Source: a virus. Taken from it: a DNA stretch of 64,000 nucleotides. The notes below the pieces were generated by a model. It did not search any database, was not told where the DNA came from, and worked only from the letters and a program-made list of their open reading frames with translations. The position numbers and the translations under genes were made by a program. Shown piece by piece: positions 29,161 to 37,898 of the stretch; positions within the stretch are counted from its first letter, which is position 1, and every line of letters begins with the position of its first letter. The stretch is taken from positions 1 to 64,000 of IMG/VR virus record IMGVR_UViG_3300032214_001486, one strand, 5' to 3'.

Positions 29161-30315
29161 GTGTCCTTTCGCAATTTTGGCTTGCCTCCCAATTTTGGCT
29201 TGCCCCCCAATGGGCCCGCTATCGCCTCGGGTTACGGCTCACCCTTTGAGCCCCCGCCCCCGCCGCCCCCGCCGCCCATCACCGCCCAAGACCTTCAAGC
29301 AGCAATTACCTCGGCTGTACGTCCGTTAGAGCAGAGAATAGAGAGCCTAACCCATCAGATCAAAGAGCTAACGGAGGCCCAAATGCGAATGAATAACACA
29401 CCGGCCTTTCCCCCCGCACCGTCCGCGCCCACCCACACCCAAGCCCGCACCGTCCGCATACGGAAGCGGGTCATTATCGACCCACCCGATCAGGAGCCCA
29501 TTATGTCCACCAAAGCCGGCAACACCACCAACACCCCGGATACCAAAGTGACCACCAACGTAGAAGCAGAAGTCGTCGAAAACACCCAAATGGTCGCGGC
29601 GCAAAGTTTCCTGTCTGAGTTTGCGAAAGCCGCCGTACACGGCGGTCAGGTCGGCGCTGCCACTCAAATCAATTCGATGCTTGTGGATGGTGTGCTCAAA
29701 CTGTTCCCGGTGGACGGTATGACCGGCATGATCATCAACACGAACATCGGCCGGCAGGTGCTTCGGATCGCGCTGCCCCTGGGCCTGGGTACGGTTGCGA
29801 GCCTCGCGCCCAACCTGATGCCCAAGATGGTCGATGCCTCCCTGGTCCGTCAGGTTTGCTTGTATATGGCAGAAGGTGAGGCGGCGCAGATCGTTCGCCC
29901 GGCCCTTGAACGCATGGGTGATCTGCTGAAAGCCGTGGTCGCCGCGGGTGTGCGCTCGGGCATTGACTTGGCGGGTATTGACCCGAAAAGCCGGGACGAA
30001 GCGCAGCGGTGGGCCGAGGAAGCCGACCGCGAGGAGAAGAACCGGGCCGCCATGCGGGAGGAAGCCGAGAAGAACCGGGCCGCCATGCAACAGGCGGTCG
30101 AGGCAGCGGTACGCGCCGCGGTGCAGACGGCCCCGGCTCCGGCCCCGACCCCCGTCGCCGCCCCTGCCTCCCACAGCCCCGCGGCGATTGCAGAGCTGGT
30201 CAAGGCTGGTGTACTCACAAAGGAGGAAGCCCGCGCCCTGCTCGGTCAAACGCCGTTCGCGGCTGTTTCCGTGACCCCGGCCGATACGGACCCCAGCCCC
30301 ACGACCCAAAGCTGA
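29161..30315 (+). CDS. Hypothetical protein with Pro-rich start and charged coil, 384 aa
   Basis: GTG at 29161 has an AG-rich SD (GGAGAGGAAGAA); an upstream GTG at 29116 is possible. Order: NFGLPPNFGLPPN repeat, a run of nine prolines, a short coiled coil (SAVRPLEQRIESLTHQIKELTEAQ), a basic RIRKRV patch, a central helical domain with hydrophobic segments (about residues 190-250), an EEADREEKNRAAMREEAEKN coil, and an Ala/Pro tail. It could be structural or membrane-associated; no family found. Confidence 0.62.
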   Translation: MSFRNFGLPPNFGLPPNGPAIASGYGSPFEPPPPPPPPPITAQDLQAAITSAVRPLEQRIESLTHQIKELTEAQMRMNNTPAFPPAPSAPTHTQARTVRIRKRVIIDPPDQEPIMSTKAGNTTNTPDTKVTTNVEAEVVENTQMVAAQSFLSEFAKAAVHGGQVGAATQINSMLVDGVLKLFPVDGMTGMIINTNIGRQVLRIALPLGLGTVASLAPNLMPKMVDASLVRQVCLYMAEGEAAQIVRPALERMGDLLKAVVAAGVRSGIDLAGIDPKSRDEAQRWAEEADREEKNRAAMREEAEKNRAAMQQAVEAAVRAAVQTAPAPAPTPVAAPASHSPAAIAELVKAGVLTKEEARALLGQTPFAAVSVTPADTDPSPTTQS

Positions 30316-30347
30316 ACCCCAGCCCCCCCGGTGGGCTGACTCCCCAG

Positions 30348-30386
30348 CCCCGTAGTGCGCGCGAGCGCCCTGCGGGGTTTCGTGTT
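30348..30386 (+). terminator. Intrinsic terminator
   Basis: CCCCGTAG (30348-30355) pairs with CTGCGGGG (30370-30377) with one G-U, followed by TTTCGTGTT. It separates the 29161 gene from the methyltransferase. Confidence 0.7.
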
Positions 30387-30422
30387 ATGCCTCCGCGGTC
30401 ATTCCCACCCGTAGGGGGTTCT

Positions 30423-31496
30423 ATGCCAAATTGGAAATACCCTGTGTTTGTCGGTAACTGTGTCGATCTCATGCGAAAGTGTCCCGCGAATAGCGTTGAC
30501 GCCATTGTTACCGACCCACCATACGGTCTGAAATTTATGAATAAGGAATTCGATAACTTGGGAGAAGGCGCGCAGCAACGTCAATGGCACGCGGCTTGGG
30601 CGAAAGAGGCGCTGCGCGTTCTCAAACCGGGGGGACATATTATTGCCTTTGGGGGAACCCGCACCTACCATCACCTTGCGTCGGCGTTAGAGGAAGTCGG
30701 TTTTGGGATCAGGGATTGTATTTCTTGGGTACATAGCCAAGGCTTTCCGAAATCGCTGGACGTATCCAAGGCGATTGACAAGGCGGCAGGTGCGGAGCGG
30801 GAGGTGATAGGACGGAGGACTGACCGGGCCGCAACGCCCAAACAAGACATTCGGGGCGGGCGGTTGATGAATGGCGTAAATGGCGGCATCGACTGTTCCG
30901 CGATTACCGCCCCCGCAACCGACGCCGCCCGTCAATGGAACGGATGGGGCACCGCCCTGAAACCCGCCGTCGAGCCCGCCGTACTGGCGCGCAAGCCGCT
31001 GGTCGGGACCGTAGTGGCGAACGTGCTGAAATGGGGGACGGGGGCGATCAACGTGGATGGGTGCCGAGTAGAGTCAGAGACGATAAATACCTGGGATGAC
31101 GGAGCAAAACCGTTTGGTGAGGGGGCAGGACACAAAGACACAGGGCGTACCGTGCGGGGTCGTTGGCCTGCGAACCTGATGCACGACGGGAGTGACGATG
31201 TGGTGGGCTTGTTCCCCGATATACAGGTGGGTTCTGCCTCCCGGTTTTTCTATTGTGCGAAGGCCAATAAGCAAGAACGGGGCGCAGAGAATAAGCACCC
31301 CACAGTCAAGCCCGTAGCTTTGATGGAGTACCTAATCAAGCTCGTTTTGCCACCAAGGGGCATTGTCCTCGACCCCTTCGCAGGGTCAGGCACAACTTTA
31401 CTTGCAGCCAAAAACTTAGGGGTCAGAGCTATTGGTATGGAGCTTGAACCTGAGTACGCAGAAATCGCAAAGAAACGCATCCGAGAGCTTAGTTAG
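30423..31496 (+). CDS. Beta-class DNA adenine/cytosine-N4 methyltransferase, 357 aa
   Basis: Motif IV DPPYGLKF lies near the N-terminus (about residue 31) and motif I DPFAGSGTT near the C-terminus (about 318), with KHPTVKP between, the order of beta-class amino-methyltransferases. It transfers a methyl group from SAM to N6 of adenine or N4 of cytosine. The middle (residues 110-240) should hold the target recognition part. ATG with GGGGG upstream. No matching restriction enzyme is visible, so protection of phage DNA is the likely role. Confidence 0.88.
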   Translation: MPNWKYPVFVGNCVDLMRKCPANSVDAIVTDPPYGLKFMNKEFDNLGEGAQQRQWHAAWAKEALRVLKPGGHIIAFGGTRTYHHLASALEEVGFGIRDCISWVHSQGFPKSLDVSKAIDKAAGAEREVIGRRTDRAATPKQDIRGGRLMNGVNGGIDCSAITAPATDAARQWNGWGTALKPAVEPAVLARKPLVGTVVANVLKWGTGAINVDGCRVESETINTWDDGAKPFGEGAGHKDTGRTVRGRWPANLMHDGSDDVVGLFPDIQVGSASRFFYCAKANKQERGAENKHPTVKPVALMEYLIKLVLPPRGIVLDPFAGSGTTLLAAKNLGVRAIGMELEPEYAEIAKKRIRELS

Positions 31497-31542
31497 TGGG
31501 TACAATCTGTTAGGAAAGCATAAATACAGGTGGTCTTTAGGC

Positions 31543-32013
31543 ATGAATGAAAAAAGCCCTCGGTACTTCACCGAACACAGAGAAAAAGAGCTTCCGCCCC
31601 TTCACCCCCAGCACGAGCGGTTGATCTCCGCTGTCCTCTCCGCGATCCCGCGGGTCGAAATCCGAGTGTGGGCTTGGTTGCCGTCTTTTGATAAGTACGA
31701 AAACCGCAGGATGATCCGCGTTCCGGGGCACGACTACGCCTTGGCTTGGGGCACACAGGAACAATGGCAGGAAACGGAGTGTCAGGCCCTCCGCCTACAA
31801 GTCCCGGTGTCTCGGGGCTTTGCTTGGTTTTGGGCCAAAGAGGGTATCGAACCCGAGGATATTCAACGGTTCGAGCACGAGTATACTCTCGCCTTAGACG
31901 CAGTACAGAATTGCCTTAAAGCGGAAGCGACACCACACCGCCCGGTCGAGCCAGATACCCACGCCGCTCTACCCTACCCCCCACAAGGCCCCAAGGCCCC
32001 GAGGACTGAATGA
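31543..32013 (+). CDS. Hypothetical protein, 156 aa
   Basis: ATG at 31543 with AGGTGG about nine bases upstream; a longer frame would overlap the methyltransferase. Aromatic-rich mixed sequence with a His/Pro-rich end. Its stop overlaps the next ATG (ATGA). Confidence 0.62.
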   Translation: MNEKSPRYFTEHREKELPPLHPQHERLISAVLSAIPRVEIRVWAWLPSFDKYENRRMIRVPGHDYALAWGTQEQWQETECQALRLQVPVSRGFAWFWAKEGIEPEDIQRFEHEYTLALDAVQNCLKAEATPHRPVEPDTHAALPYPPQGPKAPRTE

Positions 32014-32369
32014 CGACCACACCCCCTGATTTGTCAGCAACCTACGCTGCCTTTGGTGACCTTAGCGCGGCGGTTTCCGCCTTGCCAGAGGCGGAGCGGC
32101 TGACCCTTCAAGACCAGCTTGGAGAATTGGCGGACAGCTTAAACGCCTATGCGCGAGAAGTAGACCAGAAGCTAACGATAAGTAGGGTATTGTTTGCCCT
32201 TGCCGCAAAGCATTGGAGGGGTTATACAAGCCAACACACAACCCCCGCCCACCGTAGCGCGGCCGGGGAACACATGCACAAGCTCATGGGTGAGTTAGAG
32301 CAGGAAGCCAAGAGACACCCGCAACGCTTATCGGTGTCTGAGCGGTACGATTTCAGAAAAATAATGTAG
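32010..32369 (+). CDS. Hypothetical helical protein, 119 aa
   Basis: Coupled start (ATGA). Mainly alpha-helical (SALPEAERLTLQDQLGELADSL) with a basic C-terminus. Directly upstream of the DNA polymerase and probably in the same operon. No family recognised. Confidence 0.62.
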   Translation: MTTTPPDLSATYAAFGDLSAAVSALPEAERLTLQDQLGELADSLNAYAREVDQKLTISRVLFALAAKHWRGYTSQHTTPAHRSAAGEHMHKLMGELEQEAKRHPQRLSVSERYDFRKIM

Positions 32370-32382
32370 CTTTGGGGACAGA

Positions 32383-35091
32383 ATGAAAGAGGAAGCCAAG
32401 GCCCGCGGCTGTAAGTGTGACGAATGTCCGCTAAAAAATCAGCCCGGCCCTGTGTTCCCTGAACCCCGACCCGTTGGGACGCCTCTCGCACTTATTGGGG
32501 AATTTCCAGGGGATATGGAAGTGAGTGAGGGGCGTCCCTTTGTCGGGCCGCAAGGGAAGCTGCTGGCGAAGGTACTGAAAAAGGCAGGTCTGGATCGAAA
32601 CCGCGCCCATATGACCCTGGCCGTGCTCTGTCAGCCGCCGGGCAACGATATGAAAAAGCTGCTGGCGCGGCTCCGCTCAGACAACGCCGCGAAAAAGAAA
32701 GAGAATACGAAGCGGTCGAAACAGGGACTCCCGCCCGTACCGTTGACCCCAAACCCGGTGGACTGCTGCCGGCCGAGGCTGGTCGCGGAAGTCGCAGCTT
32801 TTCACTATCTCATGCCGCTCGGAGGGTTAGCGGCGGGGACAATCTTAGGGGGCACACCCGCCATTGACCCTATCCGTGGCTCGCTCATGGACGGGTCTTT
32901 GATCTATGACGGGGAACGAAACGTGATGGGCCTCACCGATCCATCGGTGCCCGGTCACCCCGTCCGCATGATCCCCAGCCTGTCGCTTGCCCGCGTCCGC
33001 AAACAGCCCCGTTGGTTAGAGACATTCCAGGGTGATTTTGAGCGTATGGCCCGGTGGATGAACGGCCAATTGCGCTGGACAAACCCACAAGAGGCATATC
33101 ACCCCTCCGCGGACGCCCTCTATGCCTTCCTCTCGTCGGGCCAGCCCGCGTATACCTTTGACGTGGAAACAGACGGTATCGCCGCGCTGGCCTGCAATAT
33201 CCGCTGCATATCCATCGGCACGCCAACCCATGTGATGTGCATTGGCACCCGGCCAAAAGACGCGGACAAATCAGTACGCGGGGATGGGGGCTTCTACCCT
33301 CCCGCGGAAATGGAGCGGGTCAAAGAGGTTCTGCGCTGGTTTTTCACAAACCCCGCAATCCTGAAAGTCGGCCACAATGCCGGTTACTATGACCGTCTGG
33401 TGGTCCGTCAATGGCTCGGCATAGACCCACACCCGATCTTAGACACCATCCTGCTTCACCGCTTGGCAGAGAGCGAGCTTCCACACTCGCTGGGCTTTGT
33501 CGGCAGCAAGTACACCGACGTTCACGCTTGGAAAGCCAACCGGGCGGGAAAGAAGCTGGCGACCGACGCGGAAAGCGACCACGAATTGCATCACTACTGC
33601 AATCTCGACGTTGCGGTAACCGCCCGCGTGCTCGCCCCTCTATGGGCCGACGTAAACAAGGCCCAGCAGCAATCTCTGGTCGAAAAAGACCATCTGGTGC
33701 AGCGTGTGTGCGCCGACATGCACACCGCGGGTATGCGGGTCAATCAGGAGGCACGAAAGAAGGCCGAGGACGACCTGATCCGCTCTATTGTCAAGGTGCG
33801 GACTCAGCTACAAGAAATGTCGTCGGCTGACTTCAACCCCGGCTCTACCCACCAGTTACGCAAAATTTTGTTTGACGAATGGAAGCTAACGCCTCCGTTG
33901 GATGAAGAACTTAGGTACACCGAAACCGGCGACCCGAGCACGTCCGACAACATCATGCGGTCCCTGCTCAGCTTGGATCACCTGCCGGAGCACCCGCGGC
34001 AATTCATCATCGGCCTGCGGCGCTACCGGAAACTTACGAAGGAATTGGGGACATATGTAGCCAAGCTGCGGCCTATGTCCGAGGTCATCCCGACCGGGAT
34101 GGGCTTTGACGCAGACGAGGAGGAGGAAGTACGCAAAGAGCGGGAGGAACGCGGATACGAAAAGCGCGGGATTGTGTGGGCAGACGGCCGGATGCGTCCG
34201 GGCTATAACGCCCACGTCGCCCTGACTGGACGGCTATCGAGCAGCAGCCCGATCAACGCGCAGAATTTCCCCAAGCATCTACGCAAACTCATTATTCCGC
34301 AGCCCGGCCATGTGTTTGTCGGCGCCGACGCCGACCAGCTTGAATTGCGGATCGCCGCGGCCCGCTGGCAGCTTAAACGCTACCTTGACGCGCTTTTAGA
34401 GGGTATCGACCCTCACTCAATGGTGACCGCGCAAGCGATCTTCGGTGATGTATTTATGAAGTGTGCGGGCTGGCCGGGCCCCACGAACGGAAACAAGTGG
34501 TCGGGCGATGCGTATGACTACCGGCAGCTTGCGAAGATCATCCAGTATGCCTTTCAATACAAAGCGTCGGTCGAGACAGGCACCCGGATTATTCAGTCTA
34601 CCGAGGTCGAGGACAAAGACACCGGGCGTACTCGCCTGCCCTATGTCAAAAAGACTGTCCGAGAAGTCCGGCAGATGCGCGAAGCGTGGCTGCGCGGTGT
34701 CCCCGAGTTAGAGACGGGCTGGGAAAAGGAGATTGCGCACTATCGGCAATACGGTTATGTGCAGGAGCCTGTGCATGGTCGGCGCCGGTTCTGCAAAGAC
34801 GGCGAAAACCCTAACGAGATTGTTAACTTCCCGATCCAGGGGAGCGCGTCGGCCTTGATGAACAATGCCATGATCGCCATTTGGCAGGAGATCCCCCTGC
34901 ACAAGTGGGGTCCGGGTACGGGCCTTTTGACGCAAACTCACGACGCTTTGGTGGTGGAGTGCCCCATTGATCAGGCGGATTGGGTCAAGGCTGTAATCGA
35001 GCACTACATGAACCAGACCCACCCTTCGCTCCCTGGGGTGCGGTTCACCGCAACGGCCGATATTGGCTATAACTGGAAGGAGGTAGGCTGA
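32383..35091 (+). CDS. Uracil-DNA-glycosylase / DNA polymerase A fusion, 902 aa
   Basis: Three parts are seen. (1) Residues about 8-165 match a family 4-like Fe-S uracil-DNA glycosylase: CKCDECPL, LIGEFPGDMEVSEGRPFVGPQ, LCQPPGND and a later CC. (2) Residues about 255-425 are a 3'-5' exonuclease: FDVETDG (Exo I), GHNAGYYD (Exo II), HHYCNLD (Exo III). (3) Residues about 640-900 are a family A polymerase: motif A VGADADQLELR, motif B RQLAKIIQYAFQYKAS, motif C THDALVVE. In motif B, Tyr replaces the usual Phe and Lys the usual Gly; motif C is HDA rather than HDE. The replicative polymerase of this phage, coupled to uracil recognition. GGGGA precedes the ATG. Confidence 0.88.
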   Translation: MKEEAKARGCKCDECPLKNQPGPVFPEPRPVGTPLALIGEFPGDMEVSEGRPFVGPQGKLLAKVLKKAGLDRNRAHMTLAVLCQPPGNDMKKLLARLRSDNAAKKKENTKRSKQGLPPVPLTPNPVDCCRPRLVAEVAAFHYLMPLGGLAAGTILGGTPAIDPIRGSLMDGSLIYDGERNVMGLTDPSVPGHPVRMIPSLSLARVRKQPRWLETFQGDFERMARWMNGQLRWTNPQEAYHPSADALYAFLSSGQPAYTFDVETDGIAALACNIRCISIGTPTHVMCIGTRPKDADKSVRGDGGFYPPAEMERVKEVLRWFFTNPAILKVGHNAGYYDRLVVRQWLGIDPHPILDTILLHRLAESELPHSLGFVGSKYTDVHAWKANRAGKKLATDAESDHELHHYCNLDVAVTARVLAPLWADVNKAQQQSLVEKDHLVQRVCADMHTAGMRVNQEARKKAEDDLIRSIVKVRTQLQEMSSADFNPGSTHQLRKILFDEWKLTPPLDEELRYTETGDPSTSDNIMRSLLSLDHLPEHPRQFIIGLRRYRKLTKELGTYVAKLRPMSEVIPTGMGFDADEEEEVRKEREERGYEKRGIVWADGRMRPGYNAHVALTGRLSSSSPINAQNFPKHLRKLIIPQPGHVFVGADADQLELRIAAARWQLKRYLDALLEGIDPHSMVTAQAIFGDVFMKCAGWPGPTNGNKWSGDAYDYRQLAKIIQYAFQYKASVETGTRIIQSTEVEDKDTGRTRLPYVKKTVREVRQMREAWLRGVPELETGWEKEIAHYRQYGYVQEPVHGRRRFCKDGENPNEIVNFPIQGSASALMNNAMIAIWQEIPLHKWGPGTGLLTQTHDALVVECPIDQADWVKAVIEHYMNQTHPSLPGVRFTATADIGYNWKEVG

Positions 35092-35092
35092 T

Positions 35093-35401
35093 ATGTCGAA
35101 GTCTAATCAGACCCCGGATAACTGGGTTTTTTGCAGCCCGGATGGAAAGTACGGCGGGCTTCTGTTCAACGTGCCCCGCTCGGAAGTAGAGCAGGCGGCG
35201 CTGCTTGCGCTCGACGGCCTGAGCCCGGAAACGGACTACCAAGAGGTGAAGTACACCCGGTACAAGGGCTCCACCCTCGTTCTCGCGTTCCGCCCCACCG
35301 ACGAAGATGAGGGCGTCGCTGAGGTCATTTTGGGTGATATGGGCACCACGAAGGCCCTACACGAATTCGCAGAGTGGCCCATTAACTTCGACGAAGAATA
35401 A
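35093..35401 (+). CDS. Hypothetical acidic protein, 102 aa
   Basis: ATG 1 nt after the polymerase stop with GGAGG upstream. Compact strand-rich sequence ending in acidic residues (PINFDEE). Close linkage suggests a replication-related role, but no motif supports it. Confidence 0.65.
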   Translation: MSKSNQTPDNWVFCSPDGKYGGLLFNVPRSEVEQAALLALDGLSPETDYQEVKYTRYKGSTLVLAFRPTDEDEGVAEVILGDMGTTKALHEFAEWPINFDEE

Positions 35402-35411
35402 GGAGGACAAC

Positions 35412-35657
35412 ATGAAGTATTCGTACACCCTGGACGTGGACGTAACTCCGGCTGAGGTTGCCGAGCTTGTGCAGGTGGCAACACAATTGCCCAGCGTGTT
35501 CCGCGCGTTTGTCGGCGAAATGGCGGATATTCAGCGGGAAGTCGCTGACCGTGCGGCTGTCCGCGCCGCCGTGTCTCGCGCCCGCGCGAAGGCTGAGGCT
35601 GAGGCTGAGGCCGAGGCGAAAGCCAGTCGCCGCCGCGGTCGTCGTCGGCGCCGCTGA
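35412..35657 (+). CDS. Small protein with Arg-rich end, 81 aa
   Basis: ATG with AAGGAGGACAAC. The first half is neutral and helical; the second is AKAEAEAEAEAKA followed by a run of Arg (RRRGRRRRR). Such tails bind nucleic acid; function unknown. Confidence 0.65.
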   Translation: MKYSYTLDVDVTPAEVAELVQVATQLPSVFRAFVGEMADIQREVADRAAVRAAVSRARAKAEAEAEAEAKASRRRGRRRRR

Positions 35658-35686
35658 TCTGCTGAGTCTGTACCGGAGGAATGACC

Positions 35687-36478
35687 ATGACAACAGACGG
35701 GCTGTATCCCCTGCGTGATGACCCTAAGCTGCTGTTTTGCTTGGGGGATACAGCCGCGGTCTGCGCTAAACTCCCCGAGGGGCGCTTTTCGCTTATTCAT
35801 TCTGATCTGCCGTTCAACACCGGCAAGGTCCAGAAGGGGAGAGCGGGCGCCTACGCAGACACCTTCGAGGATTTCCCGGCTTGGCTCACAACGCAAGTAA
35901 CCCGCTACAAGGCCCTTTTGGCGCCCAACGGGCTGCTTGCGTTGCAGTTAGACGACCGGGAACACTTGACGCTGCGAAACGTGTGCGATGCAGTCATGGG
36001 CCCCGATAGCTACAAAGGCACCCTGATTTGGCACTATGACACCGGGGGCGTGGCTAAGAATTGGTGGTCGATGAAACACCAATACATCGTCCTCTATTCG
36101 CTGGGAGAGCCGATCTTCCACCCCAACGCCGTGCCCACCCTGCCCCGCAAGTCCGCGCCCAAGCGGGTCATCAACGCGGCGGGCGAAGAACGGGTGTATG
36201 ACGGGGATAAGAAAATTTCGTCTGTCTGGAATATCAATTGGTCTACTACCGCACCGGAGCGGTGTGGATACCCGAGCCAAAAACCGATGGATTTGGCGCA
36301 GACGCTAATCTCGGTACACACCAACCCCGGCGATTGGGTCTTAGACCCGTGCTGCGGGTCGGGCACAACCGGCTTTGCGGCCCACAAGTTAGGCCGCAAC
36401 GCGCTGATCGTGGACAGGAACTCGGAAGCCTTAGAGGCCGCCCAGCGCCGGGCCGCGGGCGGGTATGACCGGCCTTAA
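35687..36478 (+). CDS. DNA methyltransferase with a variant catalytic motif, 263 aa
   Basis: Beta-class order: the catalytic motif near residue 38 reads SDLPFNTG rather than DPPYNTG, and motif I is LDPCCGSGTTG near the end. QKPMDL precedes it. The Asp-Pro-Pro-Tyr to Asp-Leu-Pro-Phe change is unusual and may alter target or activity. I prefer the ATG at 35687 (GGAGGA seven bases upstream) over 35681. It abuts the DUF4326 gene. Confidence 0.8.
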   Translation: MTTDGLYPLRDDPKLLFCLGDTAAVCAKLPEGRFSLIHSDLPFNTGKVQKGRAGAYADTFEDFPAWLTTQVTRYKALLAPNGLLALQLDDREHLTLRNVCDAVMGPDSYKGTLIWHYDTGGVAKNWWSMKHQYIVLYSLGEPIFHPNAVPTLPRKSAPKRVINAAGEERVYDGDKKISSVWNINWSTTAPERCGYPSQKPMDLAQTLISVHTNPGDWVLDPCCGSGTTGFAAHKLGRNALIVDRNSEALEAAQRRAAGGYDRP

Positions 36479-37345
36479 ATGACCACCGACCTGCTACTCG
36501 ACCCTGCCCGTATCCCGCGGGTAGTGAACCAAAAGCACGCGCAATACACTGTTTACATCGGTCGCTCGGGCCGCGGGGCCTTCTCCGTTCTCGGCAACCC
36601 GGTTATTCGTGGTGATCTCTGCCCCGTCTGCGGGCAGGTTCACGACTACCGGGGCGATACCCTGCCCTGCTTTGAGCGATACGCTCGGGCCAGGATGGAG
36701 ACAGACAGCAGCTATCGGGCGGCGATCTTAGCCTTGACGGGTCAAGTCCTCGGCTGTTTCTGCAAGCCCGGACCCTGCCACGGGGATATACTAATCAAGT
36801 TATGGGGAGAGCTAATGGCACCAAAAGTAAGCTACACACCGCTGTTTTCGCAGGCGCAGGCCGCCGATCCGACCGTCAGCCGGGTTCTGGAACACTACGA
36901 ATTGCAGTTACAGGCAGCCCCCGCTTGGCTGGGTGATTTCTCGCTAAAGGTTTGGAGTACAGCCGATGCTCCCAGCCCCTTAAAGCTGCTTGCGGGCCGC
37001 ATGGTCGCAAAGGCGCGGGATTGTGTGTGGTCGCTGCCCCGGCAGGCGGAAACACTCGGCGGCTACAACACCCTGTATTTACAGCGGTATTTTGAGGGTC
37101 AGTCAGTTAAGCCCCACAAAGACCCCAAGAACAACCGCCACAGCGTCCTTTTGCTCTCCCTGGGGGACTTCGATCCCCCTGAGCACCTGTTTGACGGGGC
37201 GCCCCACCGCCTCCCAACGGGTACACTTCTGCATTTTTCAGCTTGGCTCGATACCCTCGGCGGCTCTTGGCTTAGCCCAGCCCATAGCGTCGGCCCGTTG
37301 CCCCGCGGCGAACGCTGGGCCCTCATTCTCACCCACAATGTTTAG
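36479..37345 (+). CDS. DUF4326 domain fused to a 2OG-Fe(II)-oxygenase-like domain, 288 aa
   Basis: Residues 12-108 match DUF4326: VVNQKHAQYTVYIGR, LGNP, and GCFCKPGPCHGDILIKLW. Residues about 150-288 look like a small 2OG-Fe(II) oxygenase (AlkB-like): KPHKDP gives HxD, SPAHSV the distal His, and GERWALIL the 2OG-binding Arg. An in-frame ATG at 36815 has a strong GGGGAGA SD and would give the oxygenase alone. ATG follows the previous stop directly (TAAATG). A role in base modification or repair is inferred. Confidence 0.7.
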   Translation: MTTDLLLDPARIPRVVNQKHAQYTVYIGRSGRGAFSVLGNPVIRGDLCPVCGQVHDYRGDTLPCFERYARARMETDSSYRAAILALTGQVLGCFCKPGPCHGDILIKLWGELMAPKVSYTPLFSQAQAADPTVSRVLEHYELQLQAAPAWLGDFSLKVWSTADAPSPLKLLAGRMVAKARDCVWSLPRQAETLGGYNTLYLQRYFEGQSVKPHKDPKNNRHSVLLLSLGDFDPPEHLFDGAPHRLPTGTLLHFSAWLDTLGGSWLSPAHSVGPLPRGERWALILTHNV

Positions 37346-37357
37346 GGGGCAAACAAT

Positions 37358-37885
37358 ATGTCGGTAACTTGGACGTTGGCGGGACAACGACACAAAGAGA
37401 ACACCCGCGTTAGGTACTCGATACGGAGTGTTTCGCACGTTTGCCCTACCTGCGAGGGCTCGGGTCGGGTTGGAGAAAAAGTTCCCACCTGGGATTGCTG
37501 CCCCGGCTTCGTTGACGATGGGGGAGATTGGTATTCTTGCCCCTTCGAGGAAGCGCAAAAATTGGGCCCCATTACTTACCGCTTTGAGATTGAAGGCGAG
37601 GGTGACTTCGCTGCTTGCCTGCATTGTGGCCCAAAATACCCTGAACCCGTGACCATGAAAGAGAAGATAGAAGCCCGGCTACAGGGCTCTGAGTCTTGTA
37701 CGGACTGTTCTCGTAACGGGCAATCCTTGGGGAAGATCGTCCACTTTGAGCTTGTTCTGCTGTTTCCGGTCGGGGCTCTAACTGACCAGGGGGCGGACTC
37801 TATCGTTTTAGCTACAGACAAGTCTCGGTCAGCCCTGCAAAGAGCGTGTTTAAGCCTCTATCTAACGCAGAACCGGCTAACCTAA
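37358..37885 (+). CDS. Hypothetical protein with DnaJ-type zinc motifs, 175 aa
   Basis: ATG with GGGGGCAAAC upstream. CPTCEGSGRVG (about residue 28) is a CxxCxGxG motif of the DnaJ zinc centre; further pairs (CC, CLHC, CTDC) could complete two zinc sites. The C-terminal part is helical. Probably a zinc-stabilised binding protein; function unknown. Confidence 0.65.
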   Translation: MSVTWTLAGQRHKENTRVRYSIRSVSHVCPTCEGSGRVGEKVPTWDCCPGFVDDGGDWYSCPFEEAQKLGPITYRFEIEGEGDFAACLHCGPKYPEPVTMKEKIEARLQGSESCTDCSRNGQSLGKIVHFELVLLFPVGALTDQGADSIVLATDKSRSALQRACLSLYLTQNRLT

Positions 37886-37898
37886 CGGGGAGAACACC

